Part shown: positions 23,098 through 34,013 of the stretch, in pieces
Layout of the letters: each line of letters begins with the position of its first letter
How positions within the stretch are numbered: the first letter of the stretch is position 1
NCBI GenBank assembly: GCA_001632425.1
Contig: KV425579.1
Location: forward strand, 282,334 to 346,333
DNA length: 64,000 nt
Direction of reading: 5' to 3'
Source: Neolentinus lepideus HHB14362 ss-1
Lineage: Eukaryota > Basidiomycota > Agaricomycetes > Gloeophyllales > Gloeophyllaceae
Translations under genes and position numbers: made by a program
Notes under the pieces: model-generated
What the model was told of the DNA's origin: nothing
The model's database searches: none
What the model saw: only the letters and a program-made list of their open reading frames with translations

Positions 23098-24187
23098 GAA
23101 TTCGGGGTGGTCTCCGATCTGTGCTGGTCAAACCGCACGACCAATATTATCAGTCTAAAGCGTCCATAGCCCACAAGGGAAGGTGTTTTGGTATGATCTA
23201 TCAGAAGATAAGTGACAGATTGGACTCTGTCCCTGCGCACTCATAATTTACAAGGCCGGACATATTTTACCTGGAACTACGGATGCAAAAGTATTCGTGC
23301 AGCTTATACAAAGCTCCTTCTTGCATCGCGACTGCTCCATTCAGACACTGCTAAAATGGGCTTCTACTGGGATGTCATTCTTGTACAAGAAGGTTCATGC
23401 AGGAACGGAATCAATCGTTATCACGGCATATTTTTCGTCTGGATGGTCCTTCACTATGCAAGGCACAGTGCGGCGCACCTCGATCAAAGATTATTCCAAT
23501 CCATATTGCACTTTCTGAGCCCCTTGCACCTTATTGCGACCCTTTCCTTTCTTGCAAGTTGTCTAGATCGAGAGACGAACAAGACATTCTGGACAAGCCC
23601 GTGAATGCCACCTCTCCGTACTGGCATCAGCGGCGCAGCATCTAATTTGATCATCTGCTCCTTGGCTTGTACAGTCGCGGGATAACGGCCTGCCGATAGC
23701 CGGGTACACACTGCCACTCAAACGGGGCCTGGAGGCGATCTTCTGCCGCGCGCACCAGATATAAAACCAGATATAAATGACCTTCATCTTCTTCGGTCAG
23801 CGGAGTGCCCTGGTGTCCGAGAGAAGTAGCGGCGATCTTCCAGGCTATATGAAGGAATGACAAGTATACGAGGGCATCGAAGCCGAAAAGACGGAGATTC
23901 TACGAAAACGCCGAAATAGTACCAAAAGACTGGCACAGAGGAAGAAGTAACATGGCTCTCTATCTTCACTGCTTCCGAGCTAGATGAACGTCATGCTATC
24001 CAACCAATCAGTGTTCGTGCTTTTGAGGGTGGCTCGTTAACAATGTATTTTCTGCATACGCCACCATCTACAGGGAGGGCACACCATGCAACAACATCCG
24101 CGACCTGGTCATGCCACTCATGAGCCTAGGTTAGCCAACTCAGAGGCGTCAGCAATGTCGAGCAGGCGATAGCAGGAGTACTAAATG

Positions 24188-24195
24188 TATAAAAG
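24188..24195 (+). promoter_or_regulatory. TATA box of hemerythrin copy E
   Basis: TATAAAAG lies 80 bases before the ATG. It is followed by the leader element CACTCACTCGAGCT shared by the copies. Confidence 0.6.
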
Positions 24196-24260
24196 GGCTA
24201 CATTAGCTCTCGAAATCCTCATCCTCCAAACACTCACTCGAGCTTAAGAAAGACACTTCT

Positions 24261-24820
24261 CATCACAATGTCGGACGTCCTCGCTACCATCAAGGCTGAC
24301 CACGACAACGTCAAGAGCCTGTTCGGCAAGTACAAGGCTGCCACTGGCTCCGAGAAGGTCACCCTCGCCATGACCCTCATCACCGAGATGAAGGCCCATA
24401 GCGCTGCTGAGCGAGTACTAGCCAGCATGGATGATTGTTCCTACACTGACCCTTGGCGTTCAGGGATGCCTCCATCTACGCTGACTACTCCAGCTGGGGT
24501 CTCAACGCTGCTTCCAACAAGCGTCAGTATTCTATTCATTTCAATCATCGTTGGATTGCTGACCTGATTCTTTACAGAGGAGCACGCTGAGATCAACAAG
24601 ATGCTCGCCGATGCTGCGGCTGCCGCGTCCAACGATGCGGTCGTCACCAAGGCTGTCACGACCTTCATTGCTCATTCTGATGAGGAAGAGAACCAGCAGT
24701 GGCCGGCCATCAAGGCCAAGATGTCTGCGAGCGAAAGCGCCGTAAGTGCTTCTCCGGTACAGCATTCTTGTATTGCAGTCTTGATGCGTTCGGGTACAGA
24801 CTCTTGCCACCCAGTTCGTC
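24261..24820 (+). repeat. Inverted near-identical tract shared with 17937-18496
   Basis: This is the copy E side of the identical tract. Exons and introns match copy D base for base as far as I can compare by eye, while both flanks differ. Confidence 0.85.
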
Positions 24821-24844
24821 GCCGCGAAGAAGAGCGTTGCCTGA
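24268..24844 (+). CDS. Hemerythrin-like HHE protein, copy E
   Basis: Exons 24268-24410, 24464-24522, 24578-24741 and 24800-24844 splice to 411 bases, giving 136 residues plus TGA. Intron 1 (24411-24463) starts GCGAGT and ends CAG; the other two are GT-AG. Copies A, F, G and H all have GT at this donor, so a T-to-C change occurred in the D/E lineage. The HHE pattern is complete: H12, H44xxxE48, H70, H100xxxE104. The last exon reads TLATQFVAAKKSVA and differs from copy D there. If intron 1 is retained, the frame stays open to codon 99 and then stops. Single-domain HHE proteins bind a di-metal site; the role of this one is unknown. Confidence 0.92.
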
Positions 24845-25814
24845 ACGTCTCGTTCATGCCACTCTTAGTAGGATTAAACCGCTCTTCTGTACTGTAGCTG
24901 TACGATAAGGAATGCGATCGATCATGCGCACAGTCATTTTCTCCCAATTGGGACGACGAATATTTGCTCTTGGCCACCACTCGAGGTAAATCGGAGTAAG
25001 GAATCCGACTTAATATGGATTCGCCACAGGTCTGTGCATGAATCTGAGGAATTATAGGCCCTCGGCGTATCCGAGATAATTTCATCCTGTAACAGACATA
25101 AATGGCCACTTTGAGCGCACTATATATGTCCAACCACAAAAGCTAACATCCCAACTACTTACTGCAGGACCGATCTACTCTTTAGATACTGTACTTTGAG
25201 ACTCTTATGGATCATAGAAAATGATTTATCCAGCTTCATGATGTTCTTATCAAATACCACCATGGTCATACATATAGCTTGAGCCACAAGCCACGATCTG
25301 CTCGGCTCAATGCCGGCTTGGCTCCGACGGCTAGCGGCTTTTGATCCGAACCGTATGTATATATAAAGGCCGGAATTTGGGAATTTTGGGTTGAACATCA
25401 ACACACATACGCCAGGGACTGCTCAGATGCGCACGAGTCTCGTTACCTGTCCGGGATTTCATTTCTGTCAGTCTTGTTAATCTTTCGAATCCGAAACTCA
25501 CGCTAGATGTAAGACGTATGCCGTACACGTTTTTAATATTGATAGCACCATGACGACTGTACACGCCGCATACCCGTAGTGGTATGCCTCCGACTAGATC
25601 TATGAACAATTGCCAGGTGTAGCCCGGTACGCCCTATCGAAGCCTTGCTTGAAGCTTAAAGTTTGAAGATCGATATCGTCGTCAAGAAACGTGAAAGTCC
25701 CCGGTAGGTCCCAGTACATGGGCGCTCGGTGGACTGGGCGCTCAATCTGATATCGCGGATCTCAGCTGCACATATAAAAAGACTGTTTTCTTCCGAATAC
25801 CAACGTATTGTATC
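24845..25814. other. Spacer after copy E
   Basis: No supported gene until a TATA-type promoter (TATAAAAA at 25773-25780) that precedes the ATG at 25815. Short frames here have no features. Confidence 0.4.
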
Positions 25815-27268
25815 ATGGATGACCTTCCATCAGACTGGGCGATGCACTATCTCTGCTTGACGGTGGACAACCCGCCCCGCTATGGTTCGTCCCCGGTTAA
25901 TCACTCAATCACATATTTCCACTATGTCAAACTCCCTGCCACGGCTTTGCTAGGTGATCTCGAGACCTATGCATCCGGTCGGGAATAATTTCTGCTTTCT
26001 ATCTGGCGAGTAGGGGTCGGTGCGCTGGCACTCAGCTCGATTCTACTTCCAGCCATTCAACTCTCGACCTGCATGTAATGGTCATGGTAAGCACCAATCA
26101 TATTATTTAGCTTCGGATCTTAGTTTATGCATATTTGCCGGTCTTATATACTCAACATCTTGTATTGACGGTTTTCTTTGCACTATCAACGCCCGTAATG
26201 GGTCCCTTCCAGGTCGGATTCCTTTCGCTCACCTCGCTCTGAGTTTTATTGTCTCGTATGAGCGGGTTTCATCCCGTTCACTTTGGTCTCTTGGCCTGGT
26301 CTCCGCCCTGCCCGTTACACTGCATTGCCGGTCGCTACAGTTTATGCTGAACTGTGACAGATTGGCAGAGTTCCCAAGTCCCTATCATCAATTTTCCGAC
26401 GCAACGTATACCTATATTGACAGCTATTGCTCAAGCATTTGTGGTGATGCTGACTATCGGATTCGGCATGGTGTTGCGGCATGCTTCAAAGTCGTCATGT
26501 TGCGTGCAAGTCATAAGTCATTATTGGCATTGTCCAATAGATGCGGAGCCCAAGGTTTGTTCGGCCATAACTGGATTGTATCCCTTTTTGTGGGTCACTA
26601 TAGTGTTCGTCGCGCTTCCTGCACTCAATGTAAACGTTAAGGATGAAATGCGCGGTATCGGCATTGCTGAGGGGAATACCCTTGTCCTTTTGATATGTGC
26701 GTTGGATAACCAAACATTGAGGCCGCTATGGGACTTACACAGACTCCCTTTAGGCTTCGCCTCGAAACTCCTCTTGAATAGGTATTCTCTCCCTGCACCT
26801 AAGGACAACAGAAGCCTCCTCAGCAAATACGAGGTCGGTATCTTCGACTATTTACGATTGGTGACTAAATCCTACACATATCGCAGCTCAGACTTCGCCT
26901 CTCGTGACCTTCCAAATTTTTTGAATATGACAGAAGCCATTGGCCATCGGATGGCCTATGAGGCTGCTGTCTCTGATGGCTTACCTGCAGAGCTGATTCA
27001 AATCTTTGCCCACGACGTCACGAAGGTGAATTTAGCTTGGTATATAGAAGACGGCCACTTAACATCCGAAGGATTTGCGCGCGGCGCCACCGCCGTCTTC
27101 GCTACCCTCTTCCTAAACCTGAAGCATGGATGCAGGAGTTACAGGCATATTCGTACGTACAGGCGCCCATTGTTTCGGAAGATAGTTGGGCGCAGTTTGT
27201 CCCCAAACTCCACTATTGCACGGGCCCTAGTAGAATCAGCAATAGGATTCGGGCATTATTGTAGATAG
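25815..27268 (+). CDS. Hypothetical multi-pass membrane protein, possibly decayed
   Basis: A TATA box (25773-25780) is followed by ATG 25815 and the open segment MDDLPSDWAMHYLCLTVDNP. Beyond a first intron the exon structure is unclear. One frame gives a hydrophobic helix (VGALALSSILLPAIQLSTCM) that runs into a stop. The last 300 codons (26354-27268) form one open frame with two membrane-type stretches (ILTAIAQAFVVMLTIGFG and FLWVTIVFVALPALNV) and a soluble tail with DLPNFLNMTEAIGHRMAYEA. I do not recognise the family. It looks like a real fungal membrane protein whose middle exons I cannot join confidently. Either introns are unusual or the gene is damaged. The boundaries given cover both parts. 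Confidence 0.4.
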
Positions 27269-27433
27269 AGATAGCTATGGCCCTCTGTGAATGGCCAACA
27301 AGAATCAGGACCTATGATCCGTGATGAAACACACAAGCTGCCTTCGTGTAATAATCGTCAAGGATTGCATGCACCGTACAGATTTACTATTCGGCGCCAC
27401 TGTGGCTCAGTCCGCATCGGCAATGCCCGCATG

Positions 27434-27451
27434 ACGCGTTACGTCACGCGG
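27434..27451. promoter_or_regulatory. Variant of the CRE-like palindrome
   Basis: ACGCGTTACGTCACGCGG matches the palindrome at 13510 at 16 of 18 positions. Confidence 0.35.
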
Positions 27452-28622
27452 CACACCACAGACTCCTGAAAGCCTTCCACATGGATAGCTTGTGCTCGAA
27501 GAAGACTCGGAACCGTCTCCTTCTCCTTCCTACAACAATGTGCCGGACCGAGAATCCTGATTCTTCTCGAATATTTTGGCGAACTCCAAATTCAAAATTT
27601 GGGGAGCTTGTTGAAACTGCAGGCCGACGGGGTACCTCAACCTGTTAAATCCGGCACTTTATTGATATCTTCGGCACTGCCAAGGATCAAAGAGTCCCTT
27701 CTCGATACTGTCCCGTAGTTCAATGGTACTTTCGAGCTGTCGAGCTCAAGAATGTGTCATTTGATCGGGGGGTTATTGCGCTGATGTCGTGCTGGATTTA
27801 TCCGCATGAGACGCGCTCTCACATTTGTTATTTGGACTACTTCCAACGAAAGTCAGTCGCAATGCGTCCGCGTTCCAAGGTTCACTCAGAGACGGTGTCT
27901 ATGAATTTGTAGACCCTTCACAATAGTTCCTATCCTTTTCCATCCAGTCGCCGTTCGTCTACGCAGAGACCAGAGAGCAGAATAGCACTGAGTCTTCCTG
28001 AATATCTGTTCGCCGTGAAAATCAAATATTTGACGGCGAGCTCGCACATCGCAAAGCCTTATTTCTCCATCGGCGCGCCGCGAGCTGGCAGAATCGTACG
28101 GGGAAGGGTAGAAAGTCTTACGCAACAGGGGCGTCTGTCGTGATTGATATCGAGACTAGCCTCTGGCTCACCTCTACAAGGTCAGTCCTCTACCGATAGC
28201 ATATCATGCCCACTAATTTCGTTTTTCATTCGTCCCTGCCGTACGACAGCATAAGACTGACCCGTAGAAGTGGGTTCAAGTACGACGAAGCTTGACGGTA
28301 CCTACAGAAGGGTTAAAGCGCCATAACTTGCATACAGAAGCTCCAAACAAACAGGTCTCGTGGGATTGGGTCGGATGGGATATCTCATTCTCGATCCTGT
28401 CCACATGGGGGTTGTTGACCGTCATACCACACCCTCCAATCACGACGAGGGCGTTTGGGAGCACCATCATGCAAGGGCGAACGGAACAAACTGCAAGGGA
28501 GCAATAAACAATGCAAAGAATCCGATGTTCTACTCAGCGCCGAGATCACGTTCCTCCTCCCCGGACCCTAGCTTTAACCAGCTAATGATGTCCGGGAGGT
28601 AGGCTCCCGCGAACGCTGGAGG

Positions 28623-28630
28623 TATAAAAG
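28623..28630 (+). promoter_or_regulatory. TATA box of hemerythrin copy F
   Basis: TATAAAAG lies 81 bases before the ATG at 28704, followed by the shared leader with CACTCGAGCT. Confidence 0.6.
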
Positions 28631-28703
28631 CTACTGCACTCAGCCTGGAAGTCTTCATCCTCCAGACACTCACTCGAGCTCAAGGAAGACACTTCTCACC
28701 ACA

Positions 28704-29276
28704 ATGTCGGACGTCCTCGCTACTATCAAGGCTGACCACGACAACGTTAAGAGCCTGTTCGGCAAGTACAAGGCTGCCACTGGCTCTGAGAAGGTCACCA
28801 TCGCATTGACCCTCATCTCCGAGATGAAGGCCCACAGCGCTGCTGAGTGAGAACCCATCAGTATGAGCGAATGGATCGCCGATAACCTTTGACTTGCAGG
28901 GACGCCTCCATCTACGCCGACTACTCCAAGTTCGGCCTCAGTGCTGCTTCCAACAAACGTCAGTTCTCTTTCTAGTTATATTATTGTCGGATTACTGATC
29001 CAATTCCTTATAGAGGAACATGCTGAGATCAACAAGATAATCGCCGACGCTGCTGCCGCCTCTTCCAACGACGCGGTCGTTACCAAGGCTGTCACGACCT
29101 TCATTGCCCACTCTGACGAGGAGGAGAGCCAGCAGTGGCCCGCGATCAAGGCCAAGCTGTCCGCTAGCGAGAGCGCTGTGAGTGTCTCTCCCATAACCTT
29201 TTGTCAAGGGTCCTGACAGGTATGGTTGCAGACTCTTGCGGCGCAGTTTGTCAGCGCGAAGAAGAGTGTTGCATAA
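28704..29276 (+). CDS. Hemerythrin-like HHE protein, copy F
   Basis: Four exons with the family's three intron positions: GA|GTGAGA, C|GTCAGT and GCT|GTGAGT; acceptors TTGCAG, TTATAG and TTGCAG. The product of about 136 residues starts MSDVLATIKADHDNVKSLFG. It keeps H12, H44xxxE48, H70 and H100xxxE104 and ends LAAQFVSAKKSVA. Distinguishing residues are KVTIALTLISEM and KIIADAAAASSND. The gene sits in a tandem duplicate block with copy G. It has a TATA box and the shared leader, so it is probably transcribed. Frequent CTC, ATC, AAG and GTC codons suggest high expression. The protein is expected to be a soluble four-helix metal binder; no targeting signal is visible. Confidence 0.92.
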
Positions 29277-30776
29277 TCATCGAGTTGTTTCTATGTAATT
29301 CACGATAAGGAGTGCAATCGATCATGCATACGGTCATCTGGTCTGATTAAGAGGCAACTGCATTGAGAATTGTTCCTGGTAGTCTCAATTGGAGGTCTCA
29401 ATTCGAAGAGATGCCACCAGTTCATGAACCTGAGTGGCTGTTCGAATATGCCAAACACGATGGACGAAGACAGTCCATAGTACTAAACGCCTCATAAGCA
29501 CGGCGGCCGTATCAAAATTACAAAGAAGCGTACAATACTATATTTGAGTGCGCTAAAGATGGCCCTGTGTATACCTGTGTATACTTGACACTGTACCGGA
29601 GACATATTAGTATGGATCTGTTCCTCGGAAGAAATGCCAGCTAGTATTTCCAGGCCACCAAATTTAAAGTTCTGAGTTTAGCAACGATGACGAACGATAT
29701 TCATGTAGGTCACTCTTTGATCATGTCAGGTACTTGAATACGAACAAGAGTGTGGTATACGACAATACACTCTCTGATTAGTTACACGCATTTGAACTTG
29801 GATAAATGAACGTGCCTCCTCAGTAGAGACAATCGGCGGGGAATGGATCTTGCGTACTGGCAGTGTAATTCATTCGTCTTCCATCGACACCAACGGCGAT
29901 CTGACAACAAAGTCCGGGGCAAGATAGAGTTCACTCAGAGAACGGAGTCTATGGATTTATCAACGCTCGACGATGGTTCGCGACCTTGGACATGTCAATT
30001 TGGACATGATTCCTCGTCACGCCGACGCAAAAAGTACAGAGGATCTCCGTAAATATCTGCCTTCACTGCAATGCAAATAGAACGATATTACCGAGGCAGC
30101 TCGCATGCAGTCTGTATCTCGCGTCACGAGTTTCGGATGCAGAATGGCATGCGGGGTGGTCGACGCTCCGTAGACATGTGTCATCGACGCTGGAGAGGGC
30201 CTCGTGCTTGCTCGCCCAGCTTGGTTCCCGCTGGCCTACACCGAATGTATTGTCAGAACTTCACCTTGGGCGTAGTGTCGTCAATTTATCACTCACCCCA
30301 AAATTCATTAGTATCTCACATATGACAAGCACTGAGTTGACCGAACGAGGTAGATTCAGGTTCTACGAATCCGCAGGGAAGCATCGAAGCTGTACGATTG
30401 CACTTCAGATCTCCACATAAACCAGCCTCATGGGATTGGGTCAGACAGAGTACCTCGATCTTGACTACATCGGGGTCAGTCGAGCGTCATACTGTGCCCA
30501 CCAATCGCAAGCAACGCATTTCTGCACGGACATCCATCAACACCTTCTAGAGCCATACGGAACAATCTGCAAGGACGAGATGAGCAACAAGATCTACCGT
30601 GCAACTCAGGGGTGAGGTCACGGTACTCCTCACCAGGACCAAGCTCTAAACGGCCAAGGATATCCGGGCGGTAGGCTCCAGCAAAGGGCTCGAGGCATAA
30701 AAGAACATGCATCCGTTGCACTGTCCCTCATCCTCCCAGCACCCACTCGAGCTTAAGGAAGACACTTCTCATCACA
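29277..30776. other. Spacer between copies F and G
   Basis: No gene recognised. The distal part (from about 29920) is the second unit of the duplicated block and carries the copy G promoter. Its TATA-like element is CATAAAAG at 30696-30703. Confidence 0.45.
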
Positions 30777-31359
30777 ATGTCGGACGTCCTCGCTACCATC
30801 AAGGCTGACCATGACAACGTCAAGAGCCTGTTCGGCAAGTACAAGGCTGCCACTGGCTCTGAGAAGGTCACCCTCGCGTTGACCCTCATCTCTGAGATGA
30901 AGGCCCACAGCGCCGCTGAGTGAAGACTACTCACACTGGACGTAATCAGGCGTCTGATCTGATCTGTGATCTATAGGGATGCTTCCATCTACGCCGACTA
31001 CTCCAAGTTCGGCCTCAACGCCGCATCCAACAAGCGTAAGTATTAAGCATTGCCTCCCAACGACAGTATTTGATGGCTTACCGTTATCTTTGCAGAGGAG
31101 CACGCTGAGATCAACAAGCTCGTCGCCGACGCTGCTGCTGCCTCCTCCAACGACGCTGTCGTTACCAAGGCTGTCACGACCTTCATCGCTCACTCCGACG
31201 AGGAGGAGAGCCAGCAGTGGCCGGCTATCAAGGCCAAGCTGTCCGCCAGCGAGAGCGCCGTACGTGTTTCTGGTACAGTAATCTTGGATTCGGACCCTGA
31301 TGAGTCGGATACAGACTCTTGCGACCCAGTTCGTGAGCGCCAAGAAGAGTGTCGCCTAA
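29920..31359 (+). repeat. Tandem duplicated block, unit 2 (with copy G)
   Basis: Partner of 27870-29276. Upstream landmarks and the gene occur in the same order, with diverged spacer sequence. Confidence 0.65.
30777..31359 (+). CDS. Hemerythrin-like HHE protein, copy G
   Basis: Four exons: donors GA|GTGAAG, C|GTAAGT and GCC|GTACGT; acceptors CTATAG, TTGCAG and TACAG. The product has about 136 residues, begins MSDVLATIKADHDNVKSLFG and ends LATQFVSAKKSVA at TAA 31357-31359. Ligand-pattern residues H12, H44xxxE48, H70 and H100xxxE104 are intact. It is close to copies A, F and H (NKLVADAAAASSND, KLSASESA). Its TATA element is weaker (CATAAAAG) than that of F or E. The leader with ACCCACTCGAGCTTAAGG is conserved. 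The function is unknown beyond metal binding expected from the HHE family. Confidence 0.92.
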
Positions 31360-31623
31360 GCGCCTTCATCACTTTCAGGATTCGGGGCGAACTGCCGTTT
31401 ATCTATACCAATCTGTTGTATGATAAGTAGCAAATGGATCATGCGCATGAATTATTCCAGATCGAGTCACTCAGGGCTCGTACCTTCGCCTAGAACACTG
31501 TTTCGCAAGAGTGTTTGGCAGGTTCATGTCCATGGCACCCTTCGAAATAAAGAGCAACGACATCTGCAAAATGGAAAATATGAACGAAGGATCGAAGAGA
31601 TCGGAAGGTCGTAGATGTGATGC

Positions 31624-31930
31624 AAGGTAGGGCAATACCAAATCCACTCTATTCAATAGACGTAGGTCGTATTGGCAAACTACAGTGTCTCCATTCCTCG
31701 TCCACAATAGGTTTCCAGAGCGAAGACATACTGAATGGTGGATATATAGGGGGCTTGCCGTGTGTATTGTGTTCGCTTTGAAAACGTACTACGGGCGAAT
31801 CAATTTCAATCGGCCTGAAAAAGGCATGCTGCCCGGAGATCAGTGTTCTCTTGACACCCGAGTGTCGTGACGGATATCTGACATAAAGCACCAACGCTTG
31901 GAAGCGTAATATAATACCTGGACACATAAT
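31624..31930 (+). repeat. Diverged direct repeat, unit 1
   Basis: Shares in order with unit 2: AAGGTAGGGCAATA, TGGTGGATAT followed by a G-rich run, GTCGTGACG, and ATACCTGGA. Identity of the element is unknown. Confidence 0.6.
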
Positions 31931-32096
31931 GGCCTGCATAGAGGAGTGATGATTTGGGGTCACCGTTTCGTGGTCTGCATGGGGTAGTCCCGGAAGTCGG
32001 AGTGAGAATTGACGACACTTTTGTTCCAGGCGGTACCATATTCGTTAAACCAATTTGGGTCCAGCGCACCTTTACAGAGATCATGGATACAGTGCA

Positions 32097-32425
32097 AAGG
32101 TAGGGCAATAGCATGTATTTTATAGCGCGGTATTGCCTAACCATTGCTACTAAATCCAGACTGAACCCTGTCTAATGGCCGGGCATCGTCTTGGTAAACC
32201 GACCTATGTTTCCAAAACGGAGGCATGGAATGAAGACTGGTGGATATCTGGGGGTTTGTAGTGTATTCACTGCTTTTTAGGAACATGGAAGGTACGAAGA
32301 AATCGGCGTAGAATGGGAATGATGTCTGGATATCGCTATACTGTGGACATCCAAATGTCGTGACGTATATCCGACGTGAATGAACAACTCTTGGAAGGAT
32401 GATACAATACCTGGATACATGTCGA
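32097..32425 (+). repeat. Diverged direct repeat, unit 2
   Basis: Partner of 31624-31930, offset about 475-490 bases. Confidence 0.6.
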
Positions 32426-33722
32426 TGGAAGAGCCGTATGTCGTTAGCAGCTGACGGAACGCCAGCCACTGGCATCATGTCCGTCTTGAATGAATGCACT
32501 GATTACCGCAAATAAAATAACGCACTCACCAGTCTATTGTGTAGTACAGCCGCTGGTGATACGCAAAACGAGCGCGGAACCTCCGTCAAAATGCCTCACA
32601 TCGAATGAAGCACATATTCAGCAACTGCCTGCACGGCGCACCTTGGGCCTCATTTCCGACCAGCATGAACTACGCAGCATAAGGAGATGCGTTAGAACAG
32701 TGACTCGACTGTGGGAGATGAGACCACACTACAAATTCGACGGCGAGGAACGGAGGGTCAGAAGGAGGATGGTGCGGGAATTGAGGAGGAATGCCGATGT
32801 TTGTAGTTGCGGAAGCCCGAAAAGACCTTCCCTGTTCCTTCACATGATAAACGAGAGGAGCGACTGGACAAGTCTAATGCGCTTGAGTCGGAGATGTCTG
32901 AGTTTGAATTGTGCTTAGACTTTAGAAGTCTGGGAAAGTCTGGGAATCTGGGATAGGCCAACAAAGTTGCTTACTTTAGAAGGTAAATATCTGCTTTGGT
33001 TGACACTAGTTAGCCTGACACTTCCTTAGCTATCACATCCCTAATTATGCATTACCCCCGCGTATATAATAGCTCTCAAGACGTAAAGCCTTCATTTCCT
33101 CTCCTTTTTCCCCCATCGTCAGCTCTCCCCCGTACGTCGCACGACTCCGCATTAGCATCGTGTTGTTGCTTGTCGTTGCTCCTAGCCTCAAAAAATACTG
33201 CACCCCTGTCTTACAACTATTGTGGCACTCGTTTGGAAAAGCACATTGTGCCTTTTGACTCGCTTGAATATTGTGGCTAGTGAAGCGGCTACCCTGCGTG
33301 GTGTTTTCCGGGTCCTGGAGGACATTTGGTGAGTTTTGACACTCCGACTTCGAGTCCAACTTGGACACTCTGAACATCATGAGAACAGCGTCGATGATGC
33401 AGAAATCTCGGCGACATGAGAGCTTGTCTGAGAAGGACAGCAATGTCTGGAAAAGCCTGTGCATGTGATGTGTTTCATTAGCAAGCGGAGCTCTGGTTTA
33501 CAGCAAACCATCACTGCGAGAGCTAGCACTGGGCGCTAGCCAGTGCTCGGTCGGAACCCGTGCGGTGTCCCGAGGATTGTTGCTGAAGACGGTCGGGCTA
33601 TCTCGGAACTTGGGACGGCTAGAGGTACTGTGAATTTGGCTGGTATCGCGGATTATCTCGGAGAGGAGGAGTGACGCAAATGGCAGGCATTATCAGGCGG
33701 GGATGTTCCCGAGGGCTCCCCC

Positions 33723-33728
33723 TATAAA
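33723..33728 (+). promoter_or_regulatory. TATA box of PCK1
   Basis: TATAAA inside CCCCTATAAAAC lies about 290 bases before the ATG. The distance and a possible donor near 33811 (AAAG|GTAGGC) suggest a 5' leader intron. Confidence 0.5.
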
Positions 33729-34013
33729 ACCTGCATGCTTCCCCAGACATAGATCTTTGTCTCTCCTCGCTCAGCATACGTCTTTTGCATCTGTTGCAAA
33801 GGTAGGCGTCTCAGTTCTGACATTGCCGCCAGCGTGGCTTTGCACATGATATCGGCTCAGAACGGAGCTGGGGTCACGAGCTTCCTTTTACCCCGCATAA
33901 ACTAACCCCGCCTCCTATATCATTCTTCATCGCTCCAATACTAATGCTTTAATAATACCTAGCACGCCTACCCCGCATCCTCATTTTCTTTGTCTCTTTC
34001 GACTCCTGCAACC

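Larger units (their letters stand above)
22834..24267. other. Spacer between MCM2 and copy E
   Basis: It holds the MCM2 promoter with an ACGCGT box and, near 24188, the copy E promoter. At 23083-23097 fifteen bases match the first codons of the hemerythrin gene on the minus strand. No intact gene was recognised. Confidence 0.45.
27269..28703. other. Spacer upstream of copy F, part of a duplicated block
   Basis: No gene recognised. From about 27870 onward the sequence is a diverged duplicate of 29920-30776. A variant of the CRE-like palindrome sits at 27434-27451. The copy F TATA box is at 28623-28630. Confidence 0.45.
27870..29276 (+). repeat. Tandem duplicated block, unit 1 (with copy F)
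   Basis: Landmarks GTTCACTCAGAG, TGGGATTGGGTC and the hemerythrin gene occur in the same order and at nearly the same spacing (about 2.05-2.07 kb offset) in unit 2 at 29920-31359. Coding parts are much better conserved than spacers. Confidence 0.65.
31360..34013. other. Long spacer with a direct repeat, up to the PCK1 promoter
   Basis: It contains a diverged noncoding direct repeat (31624-31930 and 32097-32425) and the PCK1 promoter. That promoter has a short hairpin, AGCACTGG...CCAGTGCT near 33524-33546, and a TATA box at 33723. Open frames here up to 142 codons show no family features. Confidence 0.45.

Noticed and set aside
18090..24700. MCM2 plus inverted hemerythrin arms as a transposon with terminal inverted repeats
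   Set aside because: The arms are functional-looking genes with introns, the interior is a conserved housekeeping gene and there is no transposase or target-site duplication.
24441..24810. Open frames antisense to hemerythrin copies (also at 17935-18316 and 28976-29207)
   Set aside because: They are antisense shadows created by the biased codons of the HHE genes and run across introns.
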